This document shows, in pieces, positions 32,136 to 39,190 of a DNA stretch of 41,106 nt. Source of the stretch: Geobacter sp. UBA6151 (GTDB taxonomy: Bacteria > Desulfobacterota > Desulfuromonadia > Geobacterales > Pseudopelobacteraceae). Within the stretch, counting starts at the first letter, position 1. The number at the start of each line of letters is the position of its first letter. The stretch spans positions 1-41,106 of the forward strand of contig DIUT01000024.1 of NCBI GenBank assembly GCA_002423105.1. Reading direction: 5' to 3'. Under the pieces are notes generated by a model, which saw nothing but the letters and a program-made list of their open reading frames with translations, was not told the origin of the DNA and did no database searches. Position numbers and translations under genes: made by a program.

Positions 32136-33275
32136 ATGGAACATACTCTGAGGAGTTGCCTGCGTCATCAAGCCGTTGTGCTGTTTCTGATCACACTCAC
32201 GCTCTGCCTGGCCAGCAGTTCCGGGTGCAGCAGCGCACCGTTGCAGACTTCCGCAATTACCCTCCCCCCTGGGTTCAAGCTCACCGTCTATGCCTCTCCG
32301 GTGCCGGGTGCACGCTCCCTGGCACTTGGCGCCAAGGGCACGCTCTTTGTCGGCAGCCGCAGCCAGGGTAAGATATACGCAGTCATTGATCACAACCAGG
32401 ACCATCAGGCCGACGAACTGCTCACCATCGCCAGCGGCCTTGACTCACCCAACGGTGTGGCATTCCGCGATGGAGCTCTGTATGTTGCGGAGATCAGCCG
32501 CGTAGTGCGCTTCGATAACATCGAGGCACAGCTGCGCACTCCGCCCAGACCGGTGGTCGTCAACGCCTCTTTTCCGGACAAAAGTCATCACGGCTGGAAA
32601 TTCATCCGCTTTGGGCCGGACGGCAGGCTCTATGTACCGGTGGGCGCCCCCTGCAACGTCTGTGAGGAGCGGGACCCGCGCTTCGCCTCGATCATGCGTA
32701 TGGCAGCTGATGGCAGCAATCTGGAGGTCATTGCCCGCGGGGTACGCAACACGGTGGGCTTCGACTGGCACCCCATCACCGGTGAGCTCTGGTTTACCGA
32801 CAACGGACGGGACTGGCTGGGAGACGACAAACCGCCAGACGAGCTGAATCGTGTGCCAAAAACCGGCCTGCACTTCGGCTTCCCCCACTGGCACGGGCGA
32901 GACATCCCCGACCCGACATTCGGCAAGAAACGGCGCAAAGATGAGTTTGTCCCGCCGGAAATGGAGCTTGATGCCCACGTAGCAGCGCTCGGCATGCGTT
33001 TCTACACCGGCACCATGTTTCCCGCACACTACCGCAACCAGATTTTCATCGCCGAACATGGCTCCTGGAATAGCACCTCCCCGGTTGGCTACCGGATTAC
33101 CCTGGTCCGTCTCAGTAACAACCGCGCCATATCTTACGAACCTTTTGCTCAGGGCTGGCTGCGCAACGGCAATGTATGGGGACGACCGGTGGATCTGCAG
33201 GTCATGCCTGACGGCAGCCTGCTGGTGTCGGACGACAAGGCTGGCGCCATCTATCGGATCAGCTACCAGCCCTGA
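32136..33275 (+). CDS. Sorbosone dehydrogenase / PQQ-glucose dehydrogenase-like lipoprotein
   Basis: A 379-residue exported beta-propeller. The N-terminus is a lipoprotein signal (FLITLTLCLASSSGC), so the mature protein is probably membrane-anchored in the periplasm. Blades of the soluble glucose/L-sorbosone dehydrogenase fold are visible: VGSRSQGKIYAVIDHNQD, SGLDSPNGVAFRDGALYVAE, SHHGWKFIRFGPDGRLYVPV, GVRNTVGFDWHPITGELWFT, DNGRDWLGDDKPPDELNRV and IAEHGSWNST. The histidine in SHHGWK and the RNTVG loop are positions that bind PQQ or calcium in active enzymes. Whether it uses PQQ and which sugar or alcohol it oxidises are unknown. The ribosome site before ATG 32136 is weak. Confidence 0.88.
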   Translation: MEHTLRSCLRHQAVVLFLITLTLCLASSSGCSSAPLQTSAITLPPGFKLTVYASPVPGARSLALGAKGTLFVGSRSQGKIYAVIDHNQDHQADELLTIASGLDSPNGVAFRDGALYVAEISRVVRFDNIEAQLRTPPRPVVVNASFPDKSHHGWKFIRFGPDGRLYVPVGAPCNVCEERDPRFASIMRMAADGSNLEVIARGVRNTVGFDWHPITGELWFTDNGRDWLGDDKPPDELNRVPKTGLHFGFPHWHGRDIPDPTFGKKRRKDEFVPPEMELDAHVAALGMRFYTGTMFPAHYRNQIFIAEHGSWNSTSPVGYRITLVRLSNNRAISYEPFAQGWLRNGNVWGRPVDLQVMPDGSLLVSDDKAGAIYRISYQP

Positions 33276-33300
33276 TCGCCAAATCCAGCTCACAAAACAG

Positions 33301-33326
33301 CAAGGCGGCCAACTTTGGCCGCCTTG
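33301..33326. terminator. Hairpin between convergent genes
   Basis: Stem caaggcggcc (33301-33310), loop aacttt, stem ggccgccttg (33317-33326). It lies between the convergent sorbosone-like and GNAT genes and resembles the other GGCGGCC hairpins here. T runs are weak on both sides. Confidence 0.6.
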
Positions 33327-33348
33327 GGAACAGGGAAACAGTTGCCGC

Positions 33349-33870
33349 TCAACGGCTCCGGCGTTTTTTGGCCTGCGGGGGTGACGGAGTAGCAACGGCC
33401 TTGAACTCCGGTTCATAGCCCACCACAAGGCCGGGGGCGCTGCTGTTGCGCATAACCAGGAAATGGGCGTTGTTTGTATCAAACGGGCAAACCGGCTGAC
33501 GGCATGGTTCAAAACCAAAGCGCTGGTAGTAGGCAGGCTCCCCCAGCACAAACAGGGTCTGGTTCTTGATCGCCTCCTGACGCAGGGCAAACCTGAGCAG
33601 TTCTGTACCCACCCCCTGTTTTTGAAAATCCGGAGCCACCGCCATGGGGGCCAGATGCAGACCGCAGATATTCTTGCCATGGTAAGCAGTGGAGAAGGCG
33701 ATGTAGGCAATGACCTTGCTGGTCTGGATACAAATCCACTCGTGCATCGGCCTGTTATTTTCGTGCAGTTTCTGCACCAGCGCTGCCTCATATACGCTGC
33801 CGGGAAAGGCCCGCTGCAGCAGGGCGTAGACCCTGGGGCGGTTTTCATCTGTCAGCTTTTGTATTTTCAT
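33349..33870 (-). CDS. GNAT-family N-acetyltransferase
   Basis: A 173-residue acyl-CoA-dependent acetyltransferase of the YhbS-like type. The acetyl-CoA loop is LAPMAVAPDFQKQGVGTELL (motif A, Q/RxxGxG/A). LFVLGEPAYYQRFGFEPC is the characteristic YhbS-like LG-x2-x-YY-x-RFGF box. The substrate is not known. ATG 33870 with GGGA upstream is preferred over a start at 33942 within the spacer. It is the last of three genes in a row with the two envelope proteins upstream, 34 bases apart. The C-terminus ends in a basic tail (SPPQAKKRRSR). Confidence 0.88.
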   Translation of the reverse strand: MKIQKLTDENRPRVYALLQRAFPGSVYEAALVQKLHENNRPMHEWICIQTSKVIAYIAFSTAYHGKNICGLHLAPMAVAPDFQKQGVGTELLRFALRQEAIKNQTLFVLGEPAYYQRFGFEPCRQPVCPFDTNNAHFLVMRNSSAPGLVVGYEPEFKAVATPSPPQAKKRRSR

Positions 33871-33904
33871 GCGTCCATCCCGTTCCCGCAACTCCGCACT
33901 ATCA

Positions 33905-34378
33905 CTACTTGTCAGCCCGTCGTTCGTAGAAACCTTTCTCAAAGGTCGTCACCGTTGTCAGTTCATCGATACGGCTGATCGTAACCACAACGGGATGGCC
34001 GGTATCGTCATCCTTACCGGCCAGACGGATATACTCCCCTGCTTCCATCTGGCTGGTAAAGCCATGTTCCTTCATCCGGGCCGCTGTCCGGCTAGTCACA
34101 TCCCCCCTGAAGATCAGGGTATGTCCGGCTAGAACTGAATTCTTCTCATAGAAGTACCCTGCGCTTACCAGTGGTTCTGCCTGGCTTACCATGTACAGAT
34201 CAACCATCAGACCGCCCATATCGGCCACCTTGTCGGGCGCTCCCAGGATTGCAGTCACCTGGTTCTTGGTCATGAGCATGGTAACCCGGTCCAGGGCCTT
34301 GAGATCAGCCGCAGAAGCCGCGCACGCGCAGAAGATGAGCGCCACGGCAGGAATAATGCTTTTTACATATGATTTCAT
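33905..34378 (-). CDS. Periplasmic protein of unknown function
   Basis: A 157-residue exported protein with signal peptide SIIPAVALIFCACAASAA. After cleavage it shows LDRVTMLMTKNQVTAILGAP, which resembles the SmpA/BamE-type helix pair (GMTKxEVxxLLGxP), then GYFYEKNSVLAGHTLIFRGD and a beta-rich end. This could be a BamE-like fold, but the match is too short to name it. It starts 15 bases after the PEGA lipoprotein stop, with AGAGAGG upstream, so the two are probably co-expressed envelope proteins. Confidence 0.78.
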   Translation of the reverse strand: MKSYVKSIIPAVALIFCACAASAADLKALDRVTMLMTKNQVTAILGAPDKVADMGGLMVDLYMVSQAEPLVSAGYFYEKNSVLAGHTLIFRGDVTSRTAARMKEHGFTSQMEAGEYIRLAGKDDDTGHPVVVTISRIDELTTVTTFEKGFYERRADK

Positions 34379-34393
34379 GGAAACCTCTCTGTT

Positions 34394-35128
34394 CTATTTG
34401 AAAAGGGTGTCAATGACATCAACCAACCCTGCCGGGTTAACGCTGACACCAACGGAGCTGCTCGACTTTTCCGTGACCCGTGTCCCGTCCGGCTTGACAT
34501 AGCTCTTTGTGGAAGAGGAGGTGGTGGCACGCTTCTCAATGGGACGCATCTGTGTGGCGGCTGCACCGACGCCGGTCTTCAGCAGTTCTTTGGCCATCTC
34601 CCGGTTATCCATGGGCACATCTCCCGGCGGAGCTGATGCCGGGTTGTCATAGGAATAAAATGAGGTTGCGCCGGAACCGGCTGGCGGCGCTCCGCTTAGA
34701 GGAGTCAACATAACCGTAACCGTTGGCGGATAAAGCAGATACGCCTCTCCAGAATCCTCCTGATAGGAAAGCGAACTCATGCTGCTACCAACACCCATGG
34801 AAGCATTCTTGAAAAAAAGTCCGGAGTTGAGACCTGACTGAATCGCCTTCATGTAGACCTTTTCCTTCTGATAGCGGTTGATTATGGACACATCCTCCTG
34901 GCGGTAGTTCTCCTTGACCAGGGTCAGCACATGGCTACGGTTGCGTTCAAGGGAGACCGTTGCGGGGGTCAGCCCCACCAACTGACCGTTGGCGTAGATC
35001 TTTGCGCCAAGGGGGTTAGTGGAAACCGGGATATCCTGTTTCAGAACCACCGTGGCACAGCCTGACATGAAGGCCGCCAGACAGACCAGTGCCCCCAACC
35101 TGATGATACATCGCATATTGTTCGTCAT
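34394..35128 (-). CDS. PEGA-domain lipoprotein
   Basis: A 244-residue lipoprotein: signal and lipobox LAAFMSGC, then a PEGA-type beta unit at about 35-70 (VSTNPLGAKIYANGQLVGLT, PATVSLERNRSHVLTLVKEN). PEGA units occur in surface and envelope proteins. The rest is Ser/Pro-rich with no clear domain and ends GLVDVIDTLFK. ATG 35128 sits eight bases after AGGAGG, which decides it over the ATG at 35146. Gene order suggests an envelope pair with the next gene. Confidence 0.83.
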   Translation of the reverse strand: MTNNMRCIIRLGALVCLAAFMSGCATVVLKQDIPVSTNPLGAKIYANGQLVGLTPATVSLERNRSHVLTLVKENYRQEDVSIINRYQKEKVYMKAIQSGLNSGLFFKNASMGVGSSMSSLSYQEDSGEAYLLYPPTVTVMLTPLSGAPPAGSGATSFYSYDNPASAPPGDVPMDNREMAKELLKTGVGAAATQMRPIEKRATTSSSTKSYVKPDGTRVTEKSSSSVGVSVNPAGLVDVIDTLFK

Positions 35129-35238
35129 TCTCTGAACCTCCTGCAAAAAGTTTTACGGTCTTTTCATCAATAAAACAAGCGCATCAGATTATTTCGGATA
35201 TTTTTCCATCCTCTTTGGAGTTCTGCCCGCTTTGCAGA

Positions 35239-35267
35239 TTGCCGCAACCCGGCATTTCAGATACTAT
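35239..35267 (+). promoter_or_regulatory. Predicted promoter of the SseB-domain gene
   Basis: TTGCCG (35239-35244) and TACTAT (35262-35267) are 17 bases apart, four of six matches each, 33 bases before the ATG at 35300. Confidence 0.4.
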
Positions 35268-35299
35268 GCCGAAAATTTTTTCATTCCAAGGAATCCCCC

Positions 35300-35764
35300 A
35301 TGACACCATCAACTGAACAATCCCAGGATATCAACGGACTCGATCAGGCGCTACAGACGCTGCGCGAGGATATGGCCGATGCCAAGCGTCAGTCCAAGTT
35401 TTACGATATGTTTCTCAATACCACCTTTTGCATCCCCACCTTTGATCCGCAGGAACTTGACAAAGAAACAACCGTTGAGGAAGGTCAAGCGCTTCCCCTG
35501 ATCATGGAATCGGAAGGCAACGATTACCTGATGCTGTTCGACACCGAAGAGCGCCTGAAGAGCTGGGCCGGGTCAGAAGCTGCGTGGGTGGGAGTTCCCG
35601 GGTTCGTACTTGCCGCCACGACCATGCCACCGCTCCACTGGGCGATGAACGTCGGCACCGAGTACTCGAAACAGTTTCTCCCCGATGAGATCGCCTGGCT
35701 GCGAGAGGTTGTGGAGCGCTGCAACCAGACTGCAACAGCAGAGCAGGCACAACCAAATCCATAA
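35300..35764 (+). CDS. SseB-domain protein
   Basis: A 154-residue cytoplasmic protein with the SseB N-terminal-type domain: KFYDMFLNTTFCIPTF, LPLIMESEGNDYLMLFDTEE and RLKSWAGSEAAWVGVPGFVL. These match the family pattern of a short strand-rich unit with F/L-x-S-x-E-R-L. SseB proteins are enhancers or chaperone-like factors of unclear action; no secretion genes are near. A plausible promoter lies upstream and AAGGAA precedes the ATG. Confidence 0.82.
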   Translation: MTPSTEQSQDINGLDQALQTLREDMADAKRQSKFYDMFLNTTFCIPTFDPQELDKETTVEEGQALPLIMESEGNDYLMLFDTEERLKSWAGSEAAWVGVPGFVLAATTMPPLHWAMNVGTEYSKQFLPDEIAWLREVVERCNQTATAEQAQPNP

Positions 35765-35786
35765 GCAGCATCAGCCCACACCACCA

Positions 35787-36305
35787 TTACCTGGGCTTTT
35801 TCGGCCCCGGTGCGGAATGCCGTCCCAGCTTTTCATCCAACTCGTCAATCCAGCCGGCCTTTGAGCCGGGAAAAGCATCGGCATAGGGCACGTAGGGCTT
35901 GATATCCAGAACCGGCGTGCCATCCAGCAGATCCACACCGCGCAGATGCAGCGTCCTGCCTTCAATCTTCAGCAGTTCCACGGCTGACAGCCCAATGGCA
36001 TTGGGACGATGGGGCGACCGGGTAGCCAGAACGCCCCGCTTCGGTCCGCCCCGGGGCGGCTTGACGCTGCTCTTCCAGCCTTCGCTCAGATGAAAGACAA
36101 AGATCAGCCACAGCCTGTCGAAGCCGTTCAGATCCTGCAAGACCCTCTCGTCCAGCCAGTCTGCAAGCTCCAGGGTGGCTATGGCAAGCTCGCCGGATTC
36201 GGTGCCTTCCACCACCGTGCCCTGATGGGGCGCGTCAATGCGGCGCGTATAGGGAGAGGCCAGGATGCCGATGGGGCGATAGGTAAAAGATTGGTCGTGG
36301 GTCAT
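35787..36305 (-). CDS. trmO: tRNA (N6-threonylcarbamoyladenosine37-N6)-methyltransferase TrmO
   Basis: A 172-residue TsaA/TrmO-family enzyme that methylates t6A37 of some tRNAs with AdoMet. The conserved blocks are FTYRPIGILASPYTRRIDAP at the N-terminus, FDRLWLIFVFHLSEGW, KRGVLATRSPHRPNAIGLSA with the signature RSPxRPNxIGLS, and DLLDGTPVLDIKPYVPYADA. E. coli TrmO has about 235 residues; this shorter form lacks the C-terminal extension, as many bacterial versions do. I use ATG 36305; an ATG 13 codons earlier (36344) is less likely. It converges on the SseB-domain gene. Confidence 0.93.
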   Translation of the reverse strand: MTHDQSFTYRPIGILASPYTRRIDAPHQGTVVEGTESGELAIATLELADWLDERVLQDLNGFDRLWLIFVFHLSEGWKSSVKPPRGGPKRGVLATRSPHRPNAIGLSAVELLKIEGRTLHLRGVDLLDGTPVLDIKPYVPYADAFPGSKAGWIDELDEKLGRHSAPGPKKPR

Positions 36306-36468
36306 GGCGTGAATGCTAATGCAGGCCTGAGATGGTGGCAACATGAATATGCAAAAACAGACAGAGGTATTGCGCCGTAGCTGCCTAAAATGCTACATAG
36401 ATATACTTCGTTACCCCTGACAGGGTCGGAAAATCGGAAGCCATATCACATTTAATGAGGTTGAAAGC

Positions 36469-37788
36469 ATGACAATGAAACAGTTCGGCCCGACAAAACT
36501 GGACGCAACGCTTATCCCGCAGATAGCCCAACAGTGGGGCACGCCGGTCTACCTGCACGATCAGGAATATATCGAAAACAGTTGTGAACAGTTACTGAGC
36601 ATGCCCAATGCCTTTGGTCTGCATGTGCGCTACGCCATGAAGGCCAACTCCGACCGCACCGTATTGCGGGTGGTTACCAACAAGGGGCTGGACCTGGACT
36701 GCTCGTCACTGGATGAAGCGGCCCGCGCCCATAGCGCCGGGATTCCCTACAGCCGGATGATGCTGACCACCCAGGAGGTTCCCACCGGTAAGGAGCGTGC
36801 TGAACTGGAGGAGATGATCAAGGCCGGACTCAAATACAATGTCTGCTCCATGCTGCAGTTTCAACTGATCGCCGACTTTGCCAGGGCCAACAAGGTGGAC
36901 CTCTCCATGCGGGTCCATCCCGGCGCTTCCGGCGGCGGTGAAAGTGCCACCCGGGATACCGGCAGCGAGTATTCCTGCTTCGGCGTCCACTTAAACGATG
37001 TCCCCAAGGTAAAAGCCAGTGCTGATGAGATGGGGCTGCGCTTCACCCAGGTGCATGTGCATATCGGTTCCGGGGGTGCTCCGGAAAAATGGCAAGAGAA
37101 CATCGACCGCGAACTGGGCTTCGTGAAGACCTACTTCCCCGATGCCGTCACCGTCAGTTTCGGCGGCGGGCTGAAAGTAGCCCGGATGCCGGGGGAAAAG
37201 CAGGCCGACATCGCCAGCTTGGGGGCCTATGCCAAGCAGCGAATTGAAGCGTTTAAGGCAGCCACCGGACGGGAACTGCAGATGGAGATCGAGCCGGGTA
37301 CCTTTGTGGTGGCCAACTCCGGCCATATCATCACCAGAATTATCGACAAGAAGCTGACCAACGAACTGAACTTCCTGATCGTGGACGGCGGCATGGAACT
37401 GCTGACCCGTCCGCTCCTGTACGGATCAGAGCACCCCATCGCCATCGTGCGCCAGGACGGCACCCTGCTTTCCAGCGAATACGACCAGACCCCCACTGCC
37501 AGCCTGAAATCCTTCGGTATTGTGGGACGCTGCTGCGAGAGCGGCGACTCGGTACGTCTGGATAACGACGGCAACATCGTGCCGGTGCTGATTGCCGAGC
37601 CGGAAATCGGCGACTATGTGGTCATCGGCGGCACCGGGGCCTATTCCGAGAGTATGTCACCGGAAAACTACAACTCCCACCGCAAGCCGGGGGCGGTCAT
37701 GAAGACCAAGGGCGGCGAACTGGTGCAGATCAGGAAGAAACAGGTGCGTGAGCAGATTTACCAGAATGAGCTGGATGTGAAGCTGTAA
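36469..37788 (+). CDS. LysA-like PLP-dependent decarboxylase (fold type III)
   Basis: A 439-residue alanine-racemase-fold enzyme of the diaminopimelate/ornithine decarboxylase group. The PLP lysine is Lys58 in RYAMKANSD. Other marks are VHVHIGSGG, the glycine-rich phosphate loop VTVSFGGGLKVARMPG, EIEPGTFVVANSGHI, RCCESGDSV (family pattern G-x-CESGD), and GTGAYSESMSPENYNSHRKP at the C-terminus. Diaminopimelate decarboxylase is the closest well-known function. However several loops differ from textbook LysA, for example the insert VHPGASGGGESATRDTGSEY. A second decarboxylase with another substrate is therefore possible. GAGG precedes ATG 36469 and a clean terminator follows. Confidence 0.85.
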   Translation: MTMKQFGPTKLDATLIPQIAQQWGTPVYLHDQEYIENSCEQLLSMPNAFGLHVRYAMKANSDRTVLRVVTNKGLDLDCSSLDEAARAHSAGIPYSRMMLTTQEVPTGKERAELEEMIKAGLKYNVCSMLQFQLIADFARANKVDLSMRVHPGASGGGESATRDTGSEYSCFGVHLNDVPKVKASADEMGLRFTQVHVHIGSGGAPEKWQENIDRELGFVKTYFPDAVTVSFGGGLKVARMPGEKQADIASLGAYAKQRIEAFKAATGRELQMEIEPGTFVVANSGHIITRIIDKKLTNELNFLIVDGGMELLTRPLLYGSEHPIAIVRQDGTLLSSEYDQTPTASLKSFGIVGRCCESGDSVRLDNDGNIVPVLIAEPEIGDYVVIGGTGAYSESMSPENYNSHRKPGAVMKTKGGELVQIRKKQVREQIYQNELDVKL

Positions 37789-37816
37789 GCATTTGCACCA
37801 TAGCATTTTGAACAAG

Positions 37817-37842
37817 AAAGGCGGCCGATTGGCCGCCTTTTG
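37817..37842 (+). terminator. Rho-independent terminator of the LysA-like gene
   Basis: Stem aaaggcggcc (37817-37826), loop gatt, stem ggccgccttt (37831-37840), followed by t. It is also the left half of a 30-bp repeat that recurs after the fic gene. Confidence 0.8.
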
Positions 37843-37846
37843 AATT
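37817..37846 (+). repeat. 30-bp direct repeat, left copy, before fic
   Basis: Identical over 30 bases to 39102-39131, same orientation, 1285 bases apart. It comprises the terminator hairpin plus ttgaatt. Weaker similarity (gtccccggaa / gtctccggaa) continues for about 20 bases more. Confidence 0.9.
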
Positions 37847-37956
37847 GCGTATGGTGTCCCCGGAATCGCGCCAGGTATTCAGCGGAGACGTGGAGAAACT
37901 GCAAAGGCTGCCGATTGGCCCCCTTAAATCGGTATTCTTTGTTGTATCAGTGTCAC

Positions 37957-38027
37957 GGGTATTTATGGGTATATTTATGGGTAATTACAATTGCGGTTGT
38001 GGGTATTTCAGGGTATTGTTTCGGGTA
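37957..38027 (+). promoter_or_regulatory. Phased array of six GGGTA repeats upstream of fic
   Basis: GGGTA begins at 37957, 37967, 37979, 38001, 38011 and 38023. The spacings are 10, 12, 22, 10 and 12 bases, so two identical triplets lie 44 bases apart, each step about one or two helical turns. The last unit overlaps the fic ribosome site (AGGAG, 38027-38031). This looks like an operator for a repressor binding one face of the helix, perhaps Fic itself through its C-terminal winged helix. Confidence 0.6.
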
Positions 38028-38040
38028 GGAGCTTAGACCT

Positions 38041-39090
38041 ATGATCAGACCTTCATCCATCAGCATAACGAGCCAGACACTGAACCTGATTGCCGAACTT
38101 GACGAATTCAAGGGGCGCTGGGAGATGCTCGGCAGGCTGGCACCGGACAAACTCACGTCACTGAAACGTGTGGCAACCATTGAATCAGTGGGATCATCCA
38201 CCAGGATCGAGGGAGCCCGGCTGTCCGACCTTCAGGTTGAAACACTGCTGGCAAATCTGGACATACGCTCGTTCCGCTCCCGTGACGAAGAGGAGGTTGC
38301 CGGTTACGCCGAAGCAATGAATACGATCCATGATGCATGGGAGCATATCCCCTTTACCGAGAATCATATTAAACAGCTCCACGGCATTACCCTGAAGTAC
38401 AGCACAAAAGATGTCGCTCACCGGGGAGAATATAAAAACCTTGCCAACAATGTAGAGGCTTTCGATGCTGACGGCAGAAGCATCGGCGTTATTTTTGAAA
38501 CAGCCACCCCATTCGACACCCCGCGACTGATGGCTGAACTGGTCAGCGGCACAGCGGTTGCCCTGCGGGAGAGAGAGCTGCATCCGCTGTTGGTCATCGG
38601 CGCATTTGTCGTTCATTTTCTGGCAATACACCCGTTCCAGGACGGCAACGGACGGCTTTCCCGCATTATCACGACGCTGTTGCTTTTGCAGAGCGGCTAT
38701 CGATATATGCCGTATAGCTCGTTGGAGAGGGTTGTTGAGGAAAACAAGGATGGTTACTACCGGGCGCTGCGGGTATCGCAGAAGCAGATCCGCAGCAGCG
38801 AAGAGAATCTGGACCCGTGGCTGGACTTTTTTCTGACCAGCCTGAAGCGGCAGAAGGACACTTTGTTTGGCAAGATAGAGCGTGAACAGTTGCTGGAGCG
38901 ACTGCACCCCCTGGCAGAACAGATGCTGGTCATCGCCCGGGAGCGGGGCCGGATTACCATTGCCGAAGCGGTGACGCTGCTTGCCGCCAACCGCAATACG
39001 GTCAAGCTCCACCTGCGTCAACTGGTGCAGCAGGGGTATCTGAAGCAGCATGGCACGGGTAAAGGGACCTGGTATTCAGTGGGGAGGTAG
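38041..39090 (+). CDS. Fic-domain AMP-transferase-type protein with C-terminal winged helix
   Basis: A 349-residue Fic protein. Fic enzymes usually transfer AMP from ATP to a protein hydroxyl. The catalytic motif HPFQDGNGR lies at 197-205 and is complete (HPFx[D/E]GNGR). The N-terminus carries the class II inhibitory helix motif SxxxEG as STRIEG (53-58), which blocks the ATP site until released. A flap region is EYKNLANNVEAFDADG. The last 70 residues are a winged-helix DNA-binding domain (ERGRITIAEAVTLLAANRNT, VKLHLRQLVQQGYLKQHGTG). AGGAG stands nine bases before the ATG. It is bracketed by 30-bp direct repeats and preceded by the GGGTA array. The target protein is unknown. Confidence 0.95.
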   Translation: MIRPSSISITSQTLNLIAELDEFKGRWEMLGRLAPDKLTSLKRVATIESVGSSTRIEGARLSDLQVETLLANLDIRSFRSRDEEEVAGYAEAMNTIHDAWEHIPFTENHIKQLHGITLKYSTKDVAHRGEYKNLANNVEAFDADGRSIGVIFETATPFDTPRLMAELVSGTAVALRERELHPLLVIGAFVVHFLAIHPFQDGNGRLSRIITTLLLLQSGYRYMPYSSLERVVEENKDGYYRALRVSQKQIRSSEENLDPWLDFFLTSLKRQKDTLFGKIEREQLLERLHPLAEQMLVIARERGRITIAEAVTLLAANRNTVKLHLRQLVQQGYLKQHGTGKGTWYSVGR

Positions 39091-39101
39091 CTTGAGACCA
39101 C

Positions 39102-39127
39102 AAAGGCGGCCGATTGGCCGCCTTTTG
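39102..39127 (+). terminator. Rho-independent terminator after fic
   Basis: The same hairpin as at 37817-37842: aaaggcggcc, gatt, ggccgccttt, then t. It begins 12 bases after the fic stop. Confidence 0.8.
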
Positions 39128-39131
39128 AATT
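39102..39131 (+). repeat. 30-bp direct repeat, right copy, after fic
   Basis: Identical to 37817-37846. Together they flank the fic gene and its GGGTA array. Confidence 0.9.
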
Positions 39132-39190
39132 ACTTACGATATACTGTCTCCGGAACTCTCAATTCCACCATCTCCCAATTTAATGCCCCT

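Noticed and set aside
32445..33848. A 467-codon open frame on the minus strand, longer than the genes it overlaps
   Set aside because: It lies opposite the sorbosone-dehydrogenase-like gene and across the GNAT gene, has no recognisable domain, and is rich in Arg, Pro and Cys as expected for a shadow frame of GC-rich coding DNA.
36345..36468. Lysine riboswitch before the LysA-like gene
   Set aside because: The gap is only 124 bases and shows none of the long multi-helix structure that riboswitch needs.
37957..38027. GGGTA repeats as a CRISPR-like array
   Set aside because: Units are five bases with 5-17 base gaps, far too short for repeats and spacers, and no cas gene is present.
37845..38036. 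63-codon frame across the fic upstream region
   Set aside because: It has no ribosome site, overlaps the GGGTA array, and its length is explained by the repeats lacking stops in that frame.
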